The notes under the pieces: model-generated
Database searches by the model: none
Seen by the model: only the letters and a program-made list of their open reading frames with translations
What the model was told of the DNA's origin: nothing
DNA from: Dipteris shenzhenensis
Lineage: Eukaryota; Polypodiophyta; Polypodiopsida; Gleicheniales
DNA length: 64,000 nucleotides
Reading direction: 5' to 3' (one strand)
NCBI GenBank assembly: GCA_047967505.1
Contig: CM106540.1
Shown: in pieces, positions 59,101 to 64,000 of the stretch
Layout: each line of letters opens with the position of its first letter
Position numbering within the stretch: the first letter of the stretch is position 1
Translations under genes and position numbers: made by a program

Positions 59101-61070
59101 CAAATATCCATTTTCAATCAAACATGGTTATATACTAGCAAATCCAGCAACATTTAGTGATACCACTGAAATTGTAAATCCCTGCAAATTCTAATTTCCA
59201 AATCACTGAGATAGTAAAGCTAAACACTCAAATATCAAAGAGGAACAACTATTTAACAGAATTTGATACGCACATAGAAAGCATTTTTACAACTTGTTGT
59301 TAACTATATACAAGAAATTCATGTTCCAAGGACTGCATGATCAAAGCACAAATCATCGAGAATCTTGCATCGAAGGAAATTTTCAAACCATCCACATCGC
59401 TCATTGCATGTTATAGAATTCCTACATCAGAAATCACATAGAAATGAAATAAATAGCCAATGCAGAGAGCATTGAGTCTATCATTGAGAGTAGCGATTAT
59501 AATTGCTGGAAACATATGGTGCACACGGGGCATTTATAAATTTAACAAAGGCCTTTAAGGAAGCTATTAATCAAGTTTAACCTAGTTTTGTTATTAGGCA
59601 TAAAAGCATAGAATATCGAAGAAATATGGATGTTTATCTCTTTCTTCGACATTTCAAAAGGAAGCAAGCAGCATGACAAAGATTACAGGCTTGGAGAGAA
59701 ACTCTTCGAATTCAAGATCTATATAGCATAAGCAAGTTAGAAGGATGGAAACTACTTCCATATTCCAAATATCCTAGACAAGAAATTATTAACATTGCTT
59801 GAGTACGTGTGGACCACACACTTGCTTATGCAGGTAAGATGACACTGTTGCAAAGCTATTCACATCAGATTAGAAATTATAGTCCATGACAAGGGACTGA
59901 GATGGTATTGGACAACAAATAAACAGCCAAAAATAACTTTCCTCGAGAATCAGAAGAAAATTTGTATGGGTAACACAAAGGAAGGCCTCAATTGAGCTGG
60001 GCAAAATATCAAAAAGACCAGGCATTGGCATACTTCTGGAAGAGATGCACAAAAAGTATCTTCCAAGAATTCATGTAAAGCCATACGTTGCTATCATAAT
60101 ATAGAAAGGGTAAGAGCATAAAAACATCAGGTTACGCATACTATTGCCAACTGAGCTACAGATATACAACAATCTTGGCACAAGATGAGAAACAGCAGTG
60201 ACAAAAAACGTATCGTGGCCTTTTCCCGCTTCCCTTTACATCATTTTAATACACTTGACATAACTAATACGTCATTTAACTGCGCTTAACATAACTAGTT
60301 CAGTTACAACAAATGATAACCCACTTCCATTTCCAGTGGTACCCATTATGCACCAAGTGGTTTAACTGAGACGTTATGGAACTTTTCCACGCACGAAATG
60401 GGCTATCCTTTTGCACAATGAAGTCCTTTGGGCTTAAGATTACAATGGTTTCTACTTTTGACAGGCTTTCAAACAAGTACTCATGTTGTATCGTTTCAAT
60501 TTATATTTTACCCCTCCAAAATTTTCTTCAAATATCTTTTTTAAAGTAGCATCCGCATTGCGTGGCGTTAAGCTAAAACTTTATTTGCTATATGTCAACT
60601 TGTTTCTCTTAACAGAAGTCCTTAAAGTATCAATTTCAAGGAAGTTAAATTTCCAAGCATTTCGAGCATGTCGTTAAGAGATTTAAAATCACTACGTTAC
60701 ATCCAATCCCAATTGGAATTCACATTTCTGTTAAAACTATTTGACTCATCCTTCTTAACTGCTGCTAGTGGGAATAGGCCCTTCACTAAGGTCTTGAGCA
60801 AGATTACCCCGAAATTGAGGTACATTACAAAATGATGACAATCAACTTACATCACTGCCATCACCAATTAATAGATCCACTCTATGCATCCTTGGGGAAA
60901 GGACGCATTTTATATAATATGCCATATACATCACAAAATGATGATAACAAGGAGAAAGTGACTTACACGCCTGCCATCACCACTCCAGTAACAGCCACTC
61001 TGTACATCCTTGGTGGAAGGATACGTTTTATATAATAGGCCAGTGCAACAACATGTAATATGACTAGAAC
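23996..61070 (-). CDS. STT3B: STT3B-type oligosaccharyltransferase catalytic subunit (12 exons, 5' part outside window)
   Basis: Catalytic subunit of the ER oligosaccharyltransferase, which moves the preassembled glycan from dolichyl diphosphate to Asn in N-x-S/T sequons. Twelve minus-strand exons (104, 96, 121, 81, 138, 267, 144, 187, 98, 80, 94 and 93 bp) join in consistent phase through GT-AG junctions and encode about 501 residues. Visible hallmarks are the SVSE loop motif, the WWDYG catalytic signature and a C-terminal stretch with [13 protein letters not shown]. The wording ([27 protein letters not shown]) resembles plant STT3B rather than STT3A. From memory of the family, full-length plant proteins are about 700-780 residues, so roughly the first 200-250 are missing; no further upstream exon was found in 61071-64000. 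The span exceeds 37 kb because three introns are filled with transposons. No stop or frameshift is seen inside the twelve exons. Confidence 0.93.
24220..24313 (-). CDS. STT3B: STT3B exon k
   Basis: 94 bp. Acceptor gtatcag/GTTTGC, donor GAG/gtgggt. It encodes [20 protein letters not shown] and [11 protein letters not shown], matching the segment that follows LSYYRF in plant STT3. The one leading base completes the Arg codon from exon j. Confidence 0.93.
24799..24842. repeat. (GA)n microsatellite
   Basis: About 22 GA units, about 30 bp upstream of the gypsy B1 left LTR. Confidence 0.95.
24873..25329 (+). repeat. B1 5' LTR
   Basis: 457 bp, TGTTATGC to gtttca. Downstream of it is tttggtatcagagcc. 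Confidence 0.95.
25332..25344 (+). promoter_or_regulatory. B1 primer-binding site
   Basis: tggtatcagagcc, complementary to the 3' end of initiator tRNA-Met, two bases after the LTR. Confidence 0.92.
25345..26119 (+). other. B1 untranslated leader
   Basis: 775 bp between the PBS and the first gag ATG. No gene; ends with an A-rich run and attttcccttttgaaagaatg. Open frames on both strands here lack recognisable features. Confidence 0.7.
26120..27105 (+). pseudogene. B1 gag
   Basis: Starts [15 protein letters not shown] at 26120 with a short coiled-coil-like segment ([20 protein letters not shown]). A frame change near 26325-26340 leads into the retrotransposon-gag domain ([37 protein letters not shown]). 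A second frame change at about 26785 precedes the capsid C-terminal part ([20 protein letters not shown]). TGA at 27103-27105 replaces a Trp codon that is intact in copy B2. Confidence 0.88.
27118..28068 (+). pseudogene. B1 zinc knuckle and protease region
   Basis: Contains a CCHC knuckle [13 protein letters not shown] with spacing C-x2-C-x3-H-x4-C (one residue shorter than the usual x4), then a retropepsin-like segment [12 protein letters not shown] with DSA where DSG or DTG is expected. The C-terminal linker into RT ([20 protein letters not shown]) ends by frameshift at about 28064, giving a premature TAA. Confidence 0.85.
28069..28640 (+). pseudogene. B1 reverse transcriptase
   Basis: RT palm and fingers: [50 protein letters not shown] (first catalytic Asp), [12 protein letters not shown], and the catalytic FIDDILVFS at about 28494. 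The frame is lost at about 28625 next to FEYLGFIIT-type sequence by one extra base compared with B2. Confidence 0.93.
28669..30783 (+). pseudogene. B1 RNase H, integrase and chromodomain-like tail
   Basis: 704 open codons. RT connection ([17 protein letters not shown]); RNase H with [24 protein letters not shown] and VADALSRI. Integrase with the HHCC finger ([12 protein letters not shown]), Asp in SIDFIVGLP, Asp in VSDRDVKF and Glu in DGQTERIHQ. The tail [20 protein letters not shown] resembles a chromodomain. Relative to B2, 3 bp are deleted near 29640, removing the first Cys of the finger (TRFSC versus TRCFSC). The stop is 12 bp before the 3' LTR. Confidence 0.94.
30781..30795 (+). promoter_or_regulatory. 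B1 polypurine tract
   Basis: tgaagagggaaggaa directly before the 3' LTR TGTTATG; it overlaps the pol stop codon. Expected plus-strand primer. Confidence 0.9.
30796..31243 (+). repeat. B1 3' LTR
   Basis: 448 bp; same ends as the 5' LTR, lacking about 9-10 bp after caagctaaag. Confidence 0.95.
31249..32567. other. STT3B intron remainder
   Basis: No gene. Contains a CG/CA alternating patch (31568-31602, cgcgcatgcgcgcacacaca), a (GT)n run at 31998-32015 and the purine tract listed separately. Confidence 0.7.
32111..32220. repeat. Poly-G / (GA)n purine tract
   Basis: ggggtgggggggggagagag followed by about 22 GA units, then gagggagagagaggggggag-type repeats. Confidence 0.93.
32568..32647 (-). 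CDS. STT3B: STT3B exon j
   Basis: 80 bp. Acceptor cgtgcag/AATAAC, donor CG/gtaagg. It encodes [20 protein letters not shown] and YKLSYY, a highly conserved lumenal-domain stretch. The two leftover bases complete an Arg codon with exon k, 8.3 kb away across a gypsy insertion. Confidence 0.94.
32772..32869 (-). CDS. STT3B: STT3B exon i
   Basis: 98 bp. Acceptor tttgcag/GATTGG, donor CTG/gtaatc. It encodes [20 protein letters not shown] and [11 protein letters not shown], typical of the lumenal domain after WWDYG. Phase 1 to 0. Confidence 0.94.
33067..33253 (-). CDS. STT3B: STT3B exon h (WWDYG catalytic signature)
   Basis: 187 bp, acceptor attacag/GTGGCA and donor GGAG/gtgtgt. It encodes [18 protein letters not shown] followed by the [13 protein letters not shown] segment. 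WWDYG recognises the +2 Ser/Thr of the acceptor sequon. The neighbouring NNTW and NNTH sequons are, by family knowledge, glycosylated in STT3 itself. The exon runs on to [10 protein letters not shown]. Confidence 0.96.
33438..33581 (-). CDS. STT3B: STT3B exon g
   Basis: 144 bp, 48 codons, phase 0. Acceptor gtttcag/GTTCAC, donor AAG/gttttc (weaker than the other donors). It encodes [18 protein letters not shown] and the [14 protein letters not shown] segment that runs straight into the WWDYG exon. It lies 17.2 kb from exon f across the most transposon-rich intron. Confidence 0.94.
33863..34413 (+). mobile_element. LINE copy G: C-terminal end, 3' UTR and microsatellite tail
   Basis: Reads [20 protein letters not shown] and then [11 protein letters not shown], matching the end of the LINE protein at 54.6-54.8 kb. 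The 3' end carries agtctcatag, ggtcttcc and cttaataaa, followed by poly-C and (CT)n at 34366-34411. It is severely 5'-truncated. The next LINE copy begins directly after the tail. Confidence 0.78.
34414..36800 (+). mobile_element. LINE copy H, 5'-truncated
   Basis: Starts immediately after the (CT)n of copy G, in the RT domain. The open part 34588-35106 contains RT motifs: [12 protein letters not shown] (34545), [12 protein letters not shown], then [11 protein letters not shown] with intact catalytic Asp-Asp at about 34862, [11 protein letters not shown] and [10 protein letters not shown]. After TGA at 35104 all frames are broken. The 3' end at 36733-36798 reads gtctcatagacc, ggtctcccgaagac, tttaataaa and (TTTC)n. 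Confidence 0.85.
36801..39130 (+). mobile_element. LINE copy I, 5'-truncated
   Basis: Begins right after the (TTTC)n tail of copy H and extends further 5' than the other copies ([20 protein letters not shown]). Open at 36681-37295 and 37333-37599; the catalytic box is [11 protein letters not shown]. Many stops follow, then the C-terminal [19 protein letters not shown] (C-x2-C-x8-H-x4-C) at about 38360 and [13 protein letters not shown]. The tail near 39083-39120 is diverged: gtctcatagaccc, then agtcttctaaagagactctc. Confidence 0.85.
39239..39602 (+). pseudogene. Unrecognised protein-like remnant
   Basis: Open plus-strand frame of about 120 codons with a single internal TAG (about 39420), ending TAA at 39600. 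It reads like real protein ([57 protein letters not shown]). I cannot name the family. It lies between LINE copy I and a (CT)n run at 39625-39660, so it is probably part of a transposon. Confidence 0.4.
39663..39868 (+). mobile_element. LINE fragment K between two (CT)n runs
   Basis: Reads [20 protein letters not shown] and [18 protein letters not shown], the C-terminal region of the LINE, in a 160-bp fragment bounded by (CT)n at 39625-39660 and 39826-39863. Neither LINE end is present. Confidence 0.75.
40009..41122 (+). mobile_element. ORF-bearing non-autonomous LINE-like element C, copy 1
   Basis: About 1.1 kb. The right end has the LINE-type terminus (cccatacaccttt, ggtctctcccgtagac, gttaatagac) and (CT)n at 41087-41120. 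It shares blocks with copy 2 along its length (gagctgggctga/agctgggctga, attcacgaga, tacaagctgaaagggaccaa). The left boundary is approximate. It carries one ORF but no reverse transcriptase. Confidence 0.62.
40492..40911 (+). CDS. Acidic 139-aa protein of element C
   Basis: Open from ATG 40492 to TAA, probably open further upstream (preceding codons [12 protein letters not shown] from about 40458). It is charged: an N-terminal helix-like part ([20 protein letters not shown]), an acidic middle ([20 protein letters not shown]), and a basic C-terminal part ([20 protein letters not shown]). The same C-terminal segment is recognisable in copy 2 (49795-50030). No family recognised; a structural ORF1-like protein is one guess. 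Confidence 0.45.
   Translation: MEFEAKANKVDIQEEIKEHEARQDNALKIRIGELLDGRYNEEDSFDDTLAHAKAAMPNIDWTADEDDKLSNPNEDGEARAVLIGQRRGHAVITFNSRDLRFKVLCHSYKLKGTKLWWEVYRGEIALTREFKSKPKDSQS
41134..41270 (+). mobile_element. LINE fragment L
   Basis: Begins right after the (CT)n/(CAAT)n end of element C with HEGLCAE and a PILAKLPK...[10 protein letters not shown]-like reading, corresponding to the RT N-terminal region of copy I (36866 onwards) with an internal deletion. Truncated at about 41265. Confidence 0.6.
41271..41583. other. Unassigned
   Basis: A 126-codon frame (41224-41604) runs from the LINE fragment into this stretch; no similarity recognised. Confidence 0.4.
41584..42045 (+). repeat. LTR of a third LTR-retrotransposon family (F)
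   Basis: 462 bp from TGTTATGTAACTAG to ttctaca, followed by aatggtatcagagcagc. The first 90 bp contain self-complementary ctaatcc/ggattag and ccctagga-type motifs. No partner LTR in the window. Confidence 0.68.
42048..42059 (+). promoter_or_regulatory. Primer-binding site of element F
   Basis: tggtatcagagc, two bases after the LTR end. Confidence 0.82.
42340..42640 (+). pseudogene. Gypsy RNase H fragment (element F)
   Basis: Within a 109-codon frame: [20 protein letters not shown], then [20 protein letters not shown] and KIADALSCI, the C-terminal half of a gypsy RNase H. It lies only about 330 bp after the PBS, so gag, protease and RT have been deleted. Confidence 0.85.
42800..43173 (+). 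mobile_element. Element C copy 2, left part
   Basis: Similar to 40020-40600 of copy 1 (ctgagctgggctgacc, ccctcaac, agatcaaagaacac.aagct). Contains a 62-bp partial duplication (ctgatacccaataagatcaa at 43009 and 43071). Interrupted at 43173/49764 by gypsy B2, target agcaa. Confidence 0.68.
43174..43639 (+). repeat. B2 5' LTR
   Basis: TGTTACGC to tctagta (the usual terminal CA has become TA). Related to the B1 LTR in the first 60 and central bases (gtgccaaggggcaaat; caagagaggggtaaatg) but otherwise distinct, indicating a subfamily. Confidence 0.93.
43642..43654 (+). promoter_or_regulatory. B2 primer-binding site
   Basis: tggtatcagagcc two bases after the LTR. Confidence 0.92.
43655..44845 (+). 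other. B2 untranslated leader
   Basis: About 1.2 kb with no gene; ends with an A/T-rich run and (AC)n before the gag start. Confidence 0.7.
44846..46850 (+). pseudogene. B2 gag and protease
   Basis: gag begins [15 protein letters not shown] (44846) with TAG or TGA stops in place of sense codons near 44911, 44973 and 45210. Then comes an open gag domain (45260-45786; [20 protein letters not shown]), a frame change, and the zinc knuckle [13 protein letters not shown] with the same short C-x2-C-x3-H-x4-C spacing as B1. The protease motif LFDSA is followed by a TGA (46225). The linker to RT is open at 46309-46850. Confidence 0.87.
46851..47840 (+). pseudogene. B2 RT and RNase H with internal deletion
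   Basis: RT motifs [32 protein letters not shown] and [12 protein letters not shown] are present. Small deletions at about 46903 and a frame break at 47147 interrupt the frame. At about 47497 some 180 bp are missing relative to B1, joining LGFV directly to [12 protein letters not shown]. Further stops follow near 47592 and 47721. Confidence 0.87.
47841..49284 (+). pseudogene. B2 integrase and chromodomain-like tail
   Basis: The HHCC finger keeps both Cys residues ([12 protein letters not shown]). TAG at 48163 replaces Trp. D-D segments DFIVGLP and VSDRDVKF are present; the Glu region is frameshifted near 48580. About 65 bp including the [13 protein letters not shown] part are deleted at about 48668. 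The C-terminal part is open at 48707-49222 ([13 protein letters not shown], then TAG). Confidence 0.87.
49298..49763 (+). repeat. B2 3' LTR
   Basis: 466 bp, preceded by the polypurine tract tgaagagggaaggaa (49283-49297), identical to that of B1. Confidence 0.94.
49764..50225 (+). mobile_element. Element C copy 2, right part with LINE-type tail
   Basis: Matches 40745-41120 of copy 1 (acatgct.tc.ttaca, ttcacgaga, tacaagctgaaagggaccaa, agttcaaatc/agtttaaatc, ccaaaagactct). Ends tgtcccatagacc, tttcccgtggac, attaatagac and (TTTC)n at 50201-50219. It contains an inserted stretch after gggaccaag compared with copy 1. Confidence 0.75.
50226..50652. other. STT3B intron remainder
   Basis: No gene or transposon recognised. 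Confidence 0.55.
50653..50794. repeat. 71-bp tandem duplication of an STT3B exon end and splice donor
   Basis: Two head-to-tail 71-bp copies (50653-50723 and 50724-50794) differ at one base (aagaac/aaggac). Each contains 54 bases of exon coding sequence, the donor gtacgt and the start of the intron. The intronic copy can only be read out of frame. Confidence 0.95.
50741..51007 (-). CDS. STT3B: STT3B exon f (Lys-rich linker plus last membrane helix)
   Basis: 267 bp, 89 codons, phase 0. It encodes a polar linker rich in Lys and Glu ([20 protein letters not shown]) and then the last membrane helix ([14 protein letters not shown]) before the lumenal catalytic domain. The donor is GTG/gtacgt. The last 54 bases plus 17 intron bases are duplicated immediately downstream, giving a second identical donor 71 bp further on. 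Using that second donor would shift the frame, so the proximal one is taken as the functional site. Confidence 0.9.
51114..51251 (-). CDS. STT3B: STT3B exon e
   Basis: 138 bp, 46 codons, phase 0. Acceptor gtgcag/GTTCGG, donor TTG/gtgggt. It encodes [20 protein letters not shown], one of the most conserved stretches of the family, then a less conserved cytosolic linker. Confidence 0.94.
51367..51447 (-). CDS. STT3B: STT3B exon d
   Basis: 81 bp, exactly 27 codons, phase 0 at both ends. Acceptor gttacag/GCC, donor ATG/gtaaga. It encodes a membrane segment ([20 protein letters not shown]) matching the STT3B-type helix after the SVSE loop. It is separated from exon e by a short, transposon-free intron. 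Confidence 0.93.
51564..51684 (-). CDS. STT3B: STT3B exon c (SVSE motif)
   Basis: 121 bp, acceptor ttgcacag/AACATA and donor ATC/gtaagc. It encodes [20 protein letters not shown] and the following membrane segment. SVSE in the fifth external loop is a signature of eukaryotic STT3 and, from family knowledge, helps hold the acceptor substrate. It ends in phase 0. Confidence 0.94.
51685..52298. other. STT3B intron
   Basis: Ordinary AT-rich intron between exons b and c; nothing recognised. Confidence 0.7.
52299..52394 (-). CDS. STT3B: STT3B exon b
   Basis: 96 bp, acceptor ctgcag/GACAGG and donor CC/gtaagt. It encodes an Ala-rich membrane helix followed by the very conserved [16 protein letters not shown], which leads into the large lumenal loop in plant STT3. 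It is separated from exon a by an 8.6-kb intron containing a LINE and an LTR element. The phase carries over exactly (2 bases in, 2 bases out). Confidence 0.93.
52606..54315 (+). pseudogene. LINE D reverse transcriptase
   Basis: 569 open codons. RT motifs in order: [35 protein letters not shown] (first catalytic Asp), [20 protein letters not shown], then [11 protein letters not shown] where YADD is expected (AAT at 53203-53205), then [11 protein letters not shown] and [11 protein letters not shown]. The C-terminal domain has [19 protein letters not shown] (C-x2-C-x8-H-x4-C). The frame breaks at about 54305; the protein continues in another frame. The catalytic Asp-to-Asn change predicts an inactive enzyme. 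Confidence 0.92.
54305..54784 (+). pseudogene. LINE D C-terminal continuation
   Basis: Shifted frame continuing the protein: [40 protein letters not shown], then a Ser/Gln-rich part and [20 protein letters not shown] and [20 protein letters not shown], ending in TGA at 54782-54784. The same order is seen in copies G, H, I and K. Confidence 0.88.
54995..55049 (+). terminator. LINE 3' terminus: hairpin plus microsatellite tail
   Basis: cccattg, then the perfect stem-loop GTCTT-CCG-AAGAC, then tttaataaac and four TTTC units. Recurs in altered form at 34321-34411, 36733-36798, 39083-39120, 41047-41120 and 50161-50225. Probably the RT recognition end; the type label is the closest available. Confidence 0.75.
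55050..56209. other. STT3B intron
   Basis: No gene or element recognised; includes a short gagtactttgcttact/aagtacttt repeat at about 55408-55432. Confidence 0.6.
56210..56963 (-). repeat. Element M 3' LTR
   Basis: About 754 bp, on the minus strand TCTCATGGGCATC (TG altered to TC) to CCAACA. Preceded on the minus strand by the purine-rich gaagaagggga (PPT, about 56966-56977). Confidence 0.68.
57080..58314 (-). pseudogene. Element M gag/protease remnant
   Basis: Minus-strand text in order: [20 protein letters not shown]-like helices, [20 protein letters not shown], then a Ser-rich part, the zinc knuckle [14 protein letters not shown] (canonical C-x2-C-x4-H-x4-C, about 57413-57455), and a retropepsin-like [20 protein letters not shown] (about 57235-57290). 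Frames are broken by several stops and shifts. Confidence 0.72.
58315..59010 (-). repeat. Element M 5' LTR
   Basis: About 696 bp, on the minus strand TGTCATGGGCATC to CCAACA. Shares many blocks with 56210-56963: catgtaggcagtcatg, tgaagggctat, cctgtacata. The usual tRNA-Met PBS does not follow it; the adjacent bases are tcggaggcacatg. Confidence 0.68.
59011..60827. other. STT3B intron
   Basis: AT-rich, no gene or transposon recognised. Confidence 0.6.
60828..61048. repeat. Diverged tandem duplication of STT3B exon a and its donor
   Basis: 60845-60930 repeats 60961-61048 with a similar order of blocks: acttac (a donor on the minus strand), ctgccatcacca, ccactct, catccttgg, ttttatataata. Identity is about 75-80% by eye. 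The flanking caaaatgatga also recurs (60828 and 60934). The downstream copy looks like a decayed pseudo-exon. Confidence 0.8.
60967..61070 (-). CDS. STT3B: STT3B exon a (transmembrane segment)
   Basis: First recognisable exon, 104 bp. It encodes a hydrophobic helix and following loop ([10 protein letters not shown], then [10 protein letters not shown]). The acceptor is tttgcag/GTT and the donor GT/gtaagt. It starts in phase 0 and leaves two bases (GT) that complete a Val codon with the next exon. Part of its 3' end and its donor are repeated in degenerate form just downstream. Confidence 0.85.
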
Positions 61071-62410
61071 CTGCAAACAAAAACATGTGAAGAAAGATTC
61101 AAGGGACAAAAATACAAGCAAATAAGAGACAAATCAGCATACCATGCTAGCCCAGAACACTTTTATGAGATTTATGCCCTCAATCTTCAATCCAAATCCA
61201 GTATAAATTTATACACTTTCAGCATACTTACTATTTTCAAATACCAGCCACATCAAAACAAAAATTTCAAAACCTCAACATCTATAAGATTAATACTTCA
61301 GAATCATTGCATCGTTATCCACTGATAAATGTGGCTGAAGTAAGTACTTGTCCAATGCATTGAGTCAAAATCGAGGCTCTCTTCCAACAGCAAGTTCAAT
61401 TCTTCACATTTTTTTGTCTACGCAAGTTATTACAAAGCATTTTTTTCACATCTATGATTAAATCGCATTAGGTACAGAGACCAAGTTATCCTCTAAGAAT
61501 CTGTTGGGGTTGGCTACCCTAGAAAGAGATGCAGCGTCAAGGTAAGAAGGGAGCCCAAACACAATTTCTGTGGGTTCAATAAAGTTTTAAGGTCTACTAC
61601 TTGCTCCTACATTTACTTATTAATGAGTGCAGCCGTAGAAAGGGTTTTCCCTGCTGGCATTTTGAATCAAAAGTCTAGCAGACCTGCACAGTAATCACTC
61701 TCGGTTTTACATGATGGGCTATTTGTTACTTTGATGCTGCCATAGCAACAAAAGGATTAGTAAGTGACAGCAATTTTAGGGCTGATTGGTCCTACCAGCT
61801 TCAAACTTCCAAGTTCACAGAGGCAAGTAAGCTTCTTTTGGTAACATATATCTAGATTGATGAATATGCCCGAACTCATCCTCTAAAAACACAACACATA
61901 GTGCCGTTTCAATAGTCACTCATAAGGTTGAAAACCTTAAACTCCATCAGCATAGCAGGGACTAGCTACTATGACATCTCCACTGACATCATCACCCAAC
62001 ACTGGATGTAGACCATAGTATAAGCATATGCTCTCACACATATACCACACATACTTGAGCATCCATTTATACAATTTTCTTTGTACTGGGATTCTGTTGA
62101 CACTCAGGAAGGTGAGGTGAAGGGCAGACTCAGCTATGGCAAAGGCTAGCACTAAAGGACGAGGCTGATCAAAAAGTAGTTGACATTCTCTCCATTCAAG
62201 CTACAACTACTTGTAAAGACTATACGATTTCATTTTAGTCTCTCCCAAAGGAGCACCTAAGCATTAAACTCCTTAGACAATCTAGCTGACAGGGCATCAC
62301 AACACTTAAGATACAAAGAACTTATCACAATATCAATAAGCCTGTTAAATTTATCTGGAAAGCATTTTCTGGTGGGGGCACTCGGAACTACATTGATTAA
62401 ATCTCATCAT
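61071..62410. other. STT3B intron 5' of exon a
   Basis: No upstream STT3B exon could be found here. Nothing else recognised. Confidence 0.55.
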
Positions 62411-62418
62411 AAGCACTT

Positions 62419-64000
62419 CTTCTTTTTTTTGGGTGAGATCTATGTAGCTTTAGTTACCCAATAGGGGAACATGCAATTACAACATCAGAAAACCTCATTG
62501 TAAGACAAGTAGGTAGGATAATCTATCTGACGAGCATGTAGACAACCAAAAAATGATTGCCTCATTTTCATCCAGAAAAAATGAAACTTGGAGAAGGTGG
62601 GATCATCAGAAACTCTATGATTGCAATCTTTCCATAGAGTCCAAAGCCCCCAATAACGAACCCGTGTGAAAAAAAGTCAAAATCCCTGCCTCTGTGGATG
62701 GATTCCAAATAACTAGAAATGCTTGCCAAACGGGCAAATAGGAAACCAAGCCATAAGGCGCTGCTGTAGAAAATGTACAAAATCTCGAGTCATAGGCAGA
62801 GGTAAGGCAAAGATTCCCATGGAGCCAGACATCTGCGACAAACAGCAGGAGCAATGTGTCGACATGCCAAGGGTTGGCCAAAAGGAATAGCTCCAAGCAT
62901 CACCCTCCACAAGAAAACCTGTTGACGAAGGGAAAGTTTGCAGCTCCAAAGCTGGCGGAAAAGAACATGTTGATGAAGGGGAAGTTTGCAGCTCCAAAGC
63001 AGCCACAATCTTTTCCGCCACCAAGTTGCATTACAATTCATAGACCAAATCTGATTTGCTCAATCAGAAATCTAAGGTGGTGGCAGCAGAATCTTATACA
63101 ATTTGGAAATTGTAATATCAGCCAATAGTAATGGATGAGTGGCTGAACCTTGGCAATGAAGAGCGCAATCCTGAAGGCAGTATATCATCTCAAGCTTTGG
63201 CACTGGCAAGAAGGATTGAAGCATCTGAGAAATACAACGCTAAAGAGGTTGGTAATGCAGCCCCAAACCATACCATCTAACGGCAGAAGGAAATGAAAGC
63301 AAGGTACCATTAGCATGAAGCACATCTCCCACCAACTGAATCCCTTTGAAACCAATAAAAGATGAGTGTCTAGGCGCTTGCAAGGCAAGCCGACAATCAA
63401 ACACTTTTGACCAATGCAAGCTTTCAGCAAGCAAGGAATTTCCATCAAAAGTGTCGCGACCATGCCAACATAGAAAAACGAGGTAATTTGACCTTCCCTC
63501 CAGCTTCATCAATAATAACGGTGTACCCAGACACTGACACACAAGCAAATATTTATACAAAAGTCTTCATGGAGATTCTATTTTGTGTCCCAGCCCTTAA
63601 AATGAAGGGCAAACCTCATAGTTTTGATGTCTAGAAGTTATAAAGAAGCCATTCTCTTTATGCAAGCTGATTTGTTCTCCAAATAGACAATCTCAGTTTT
63701 ACTCACTTTCCAGAAAAATATTGAAAGAGAGCTCTGAGAAAAATTGCTTAGGAAAGGGATTTTAAATCAACAGAAATAGATGTGATATCGATATTTTTAG
63801 TTAATTTTATGATCAAAGAGTAGCAAGTTGGACCACGCAAGTTAGAAGAAATTCAATGTTGACAGTTTGTTCACCCAAGCTATGGGGGTCGGACCCTCTT
63901 GGCACTAACAAAAAAAATGAAAAAGAGGGAAGAATGAGGCTTCAACAAATGTCCAATGACCTCCTTGTCAATAACAAGAGCTCTCAAATGTAGCAAGATA
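62419..64000 (-). mobile_element. Poly-A-tailed LINE remnant N (C-terminal part)
   Basis: Minus-strand, frame-broken text resembling the end of plant L1-type LINE proteins: RHSSFIGFKGIQLVGDVLHA, FPSAVRWYGLGLHYQPLKRC, VFLWRVMLGAIPFGQPLACR with the zf-RVT-like IAPAVCRRC, and a WTLWKDCNHRV-like end. A run of A (62425-62432 on the minus strand) follows as a probable poly-A tail. It has no similarity to the microsatellite-tailed LINE family. A short direct repeat (agtttgcagctccaaagc) occurs at 62936 and 62984. It continues beyond the window. Confidence 0.6.

Noticed and set aside
61937-62152. Minus-strand 71-codon frame as a possible upstream STT3B exon
   Set aside because: Sequence does not resemble STT3 membrane segments and lacks suitable splice junctions and phase.
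1-64000. tRNA, rRNA or other RNA genes
   Set aside because: No cloverleaf with an intact A/B box or rRNA-like block was noticed by eye; tRNA-like motifs seen are retrotransposon primer-binding sites. A covariance-model scan would be decisive.

Overview
The window looks like nuclear DNA from a land plant with a large, transposon-rich genome. The evidence is one recognisable host gene (the plant STT3B-type oligosaccharyltransferase catalytic subunit) broken into short exons by kilobase introns, LTR retrotransposons with initiator-tRNA-Met type primer-binding sites (tggtatcagagc), chromodomain-type Ty3/gypsy elements, Ty1/copia fragments, LINEs and a hAT-like MITE. A fern, gymnosperm or other large-genome plant would fit, but the sequence alone does not settle the lineage.

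Layout. 0.3-4.8 kb: an old, decayed Ty3/gypsy element (family A) whose RNase H start is a chimera with a second gypsy family (B), followed by two related long LTRs. 4.8-14.6 kb: mostly unrecognised, low-information DNA with short tandem duplications, CA/TGCA-rich tracts and small degenerate coding-like stretches. 14.6-22.4 kb: a hAT-like MITE with an 8-bp target duplication, antisense LINE remnants split by a copia LTR and leader, a second copia fragment with an unusual GTAC-rich leader and a gag piece, and a truncated second MITE. 23.6 to beyond 61 kb: the STT3B gene on the minus strand. Twelve exons from 61070 down to 23996 have matching splice phases and together encode about 501 residues. 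The N-terminal part lies outside the window.

The STT3B introns are packed with transposons. A 6.4-kb gypsy (B1, TSD caaac) sits in the 8.3-kb intron at 24.3-32.6 kb. A 17.2-kb intron (33.6-50.7 kb) holds a head-to-tail series of LINE-derived copies, an LTR fragment, and an ORF-bearing non-autonomous element split by a second gypsy (B2, TSD agcaa). An 8.6-kb intron (52.4-61.0 kb) holds a nearly open LINE and a compact non-autonomous LTR element. A different, poly-A-tailed LINE remnant lies at 62.4-64 kb. Two separate tandem duplications each copy the 3' end of an STT3B exon together with its splice donor.

How the parts relate. Only STT3B is a convincing host gene; it would transfer the dolichol-linked glycan to asparagine in the ER. 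The other coding material is reverse-transcriptase machinery in various states of decay. The most interesting pattern is the LINE group: copies on one strand join at pyrimidine microsatellites, share a compact 3' hairpin plus microsatellite tail, and share that tail with an element that encodes a different small protein.
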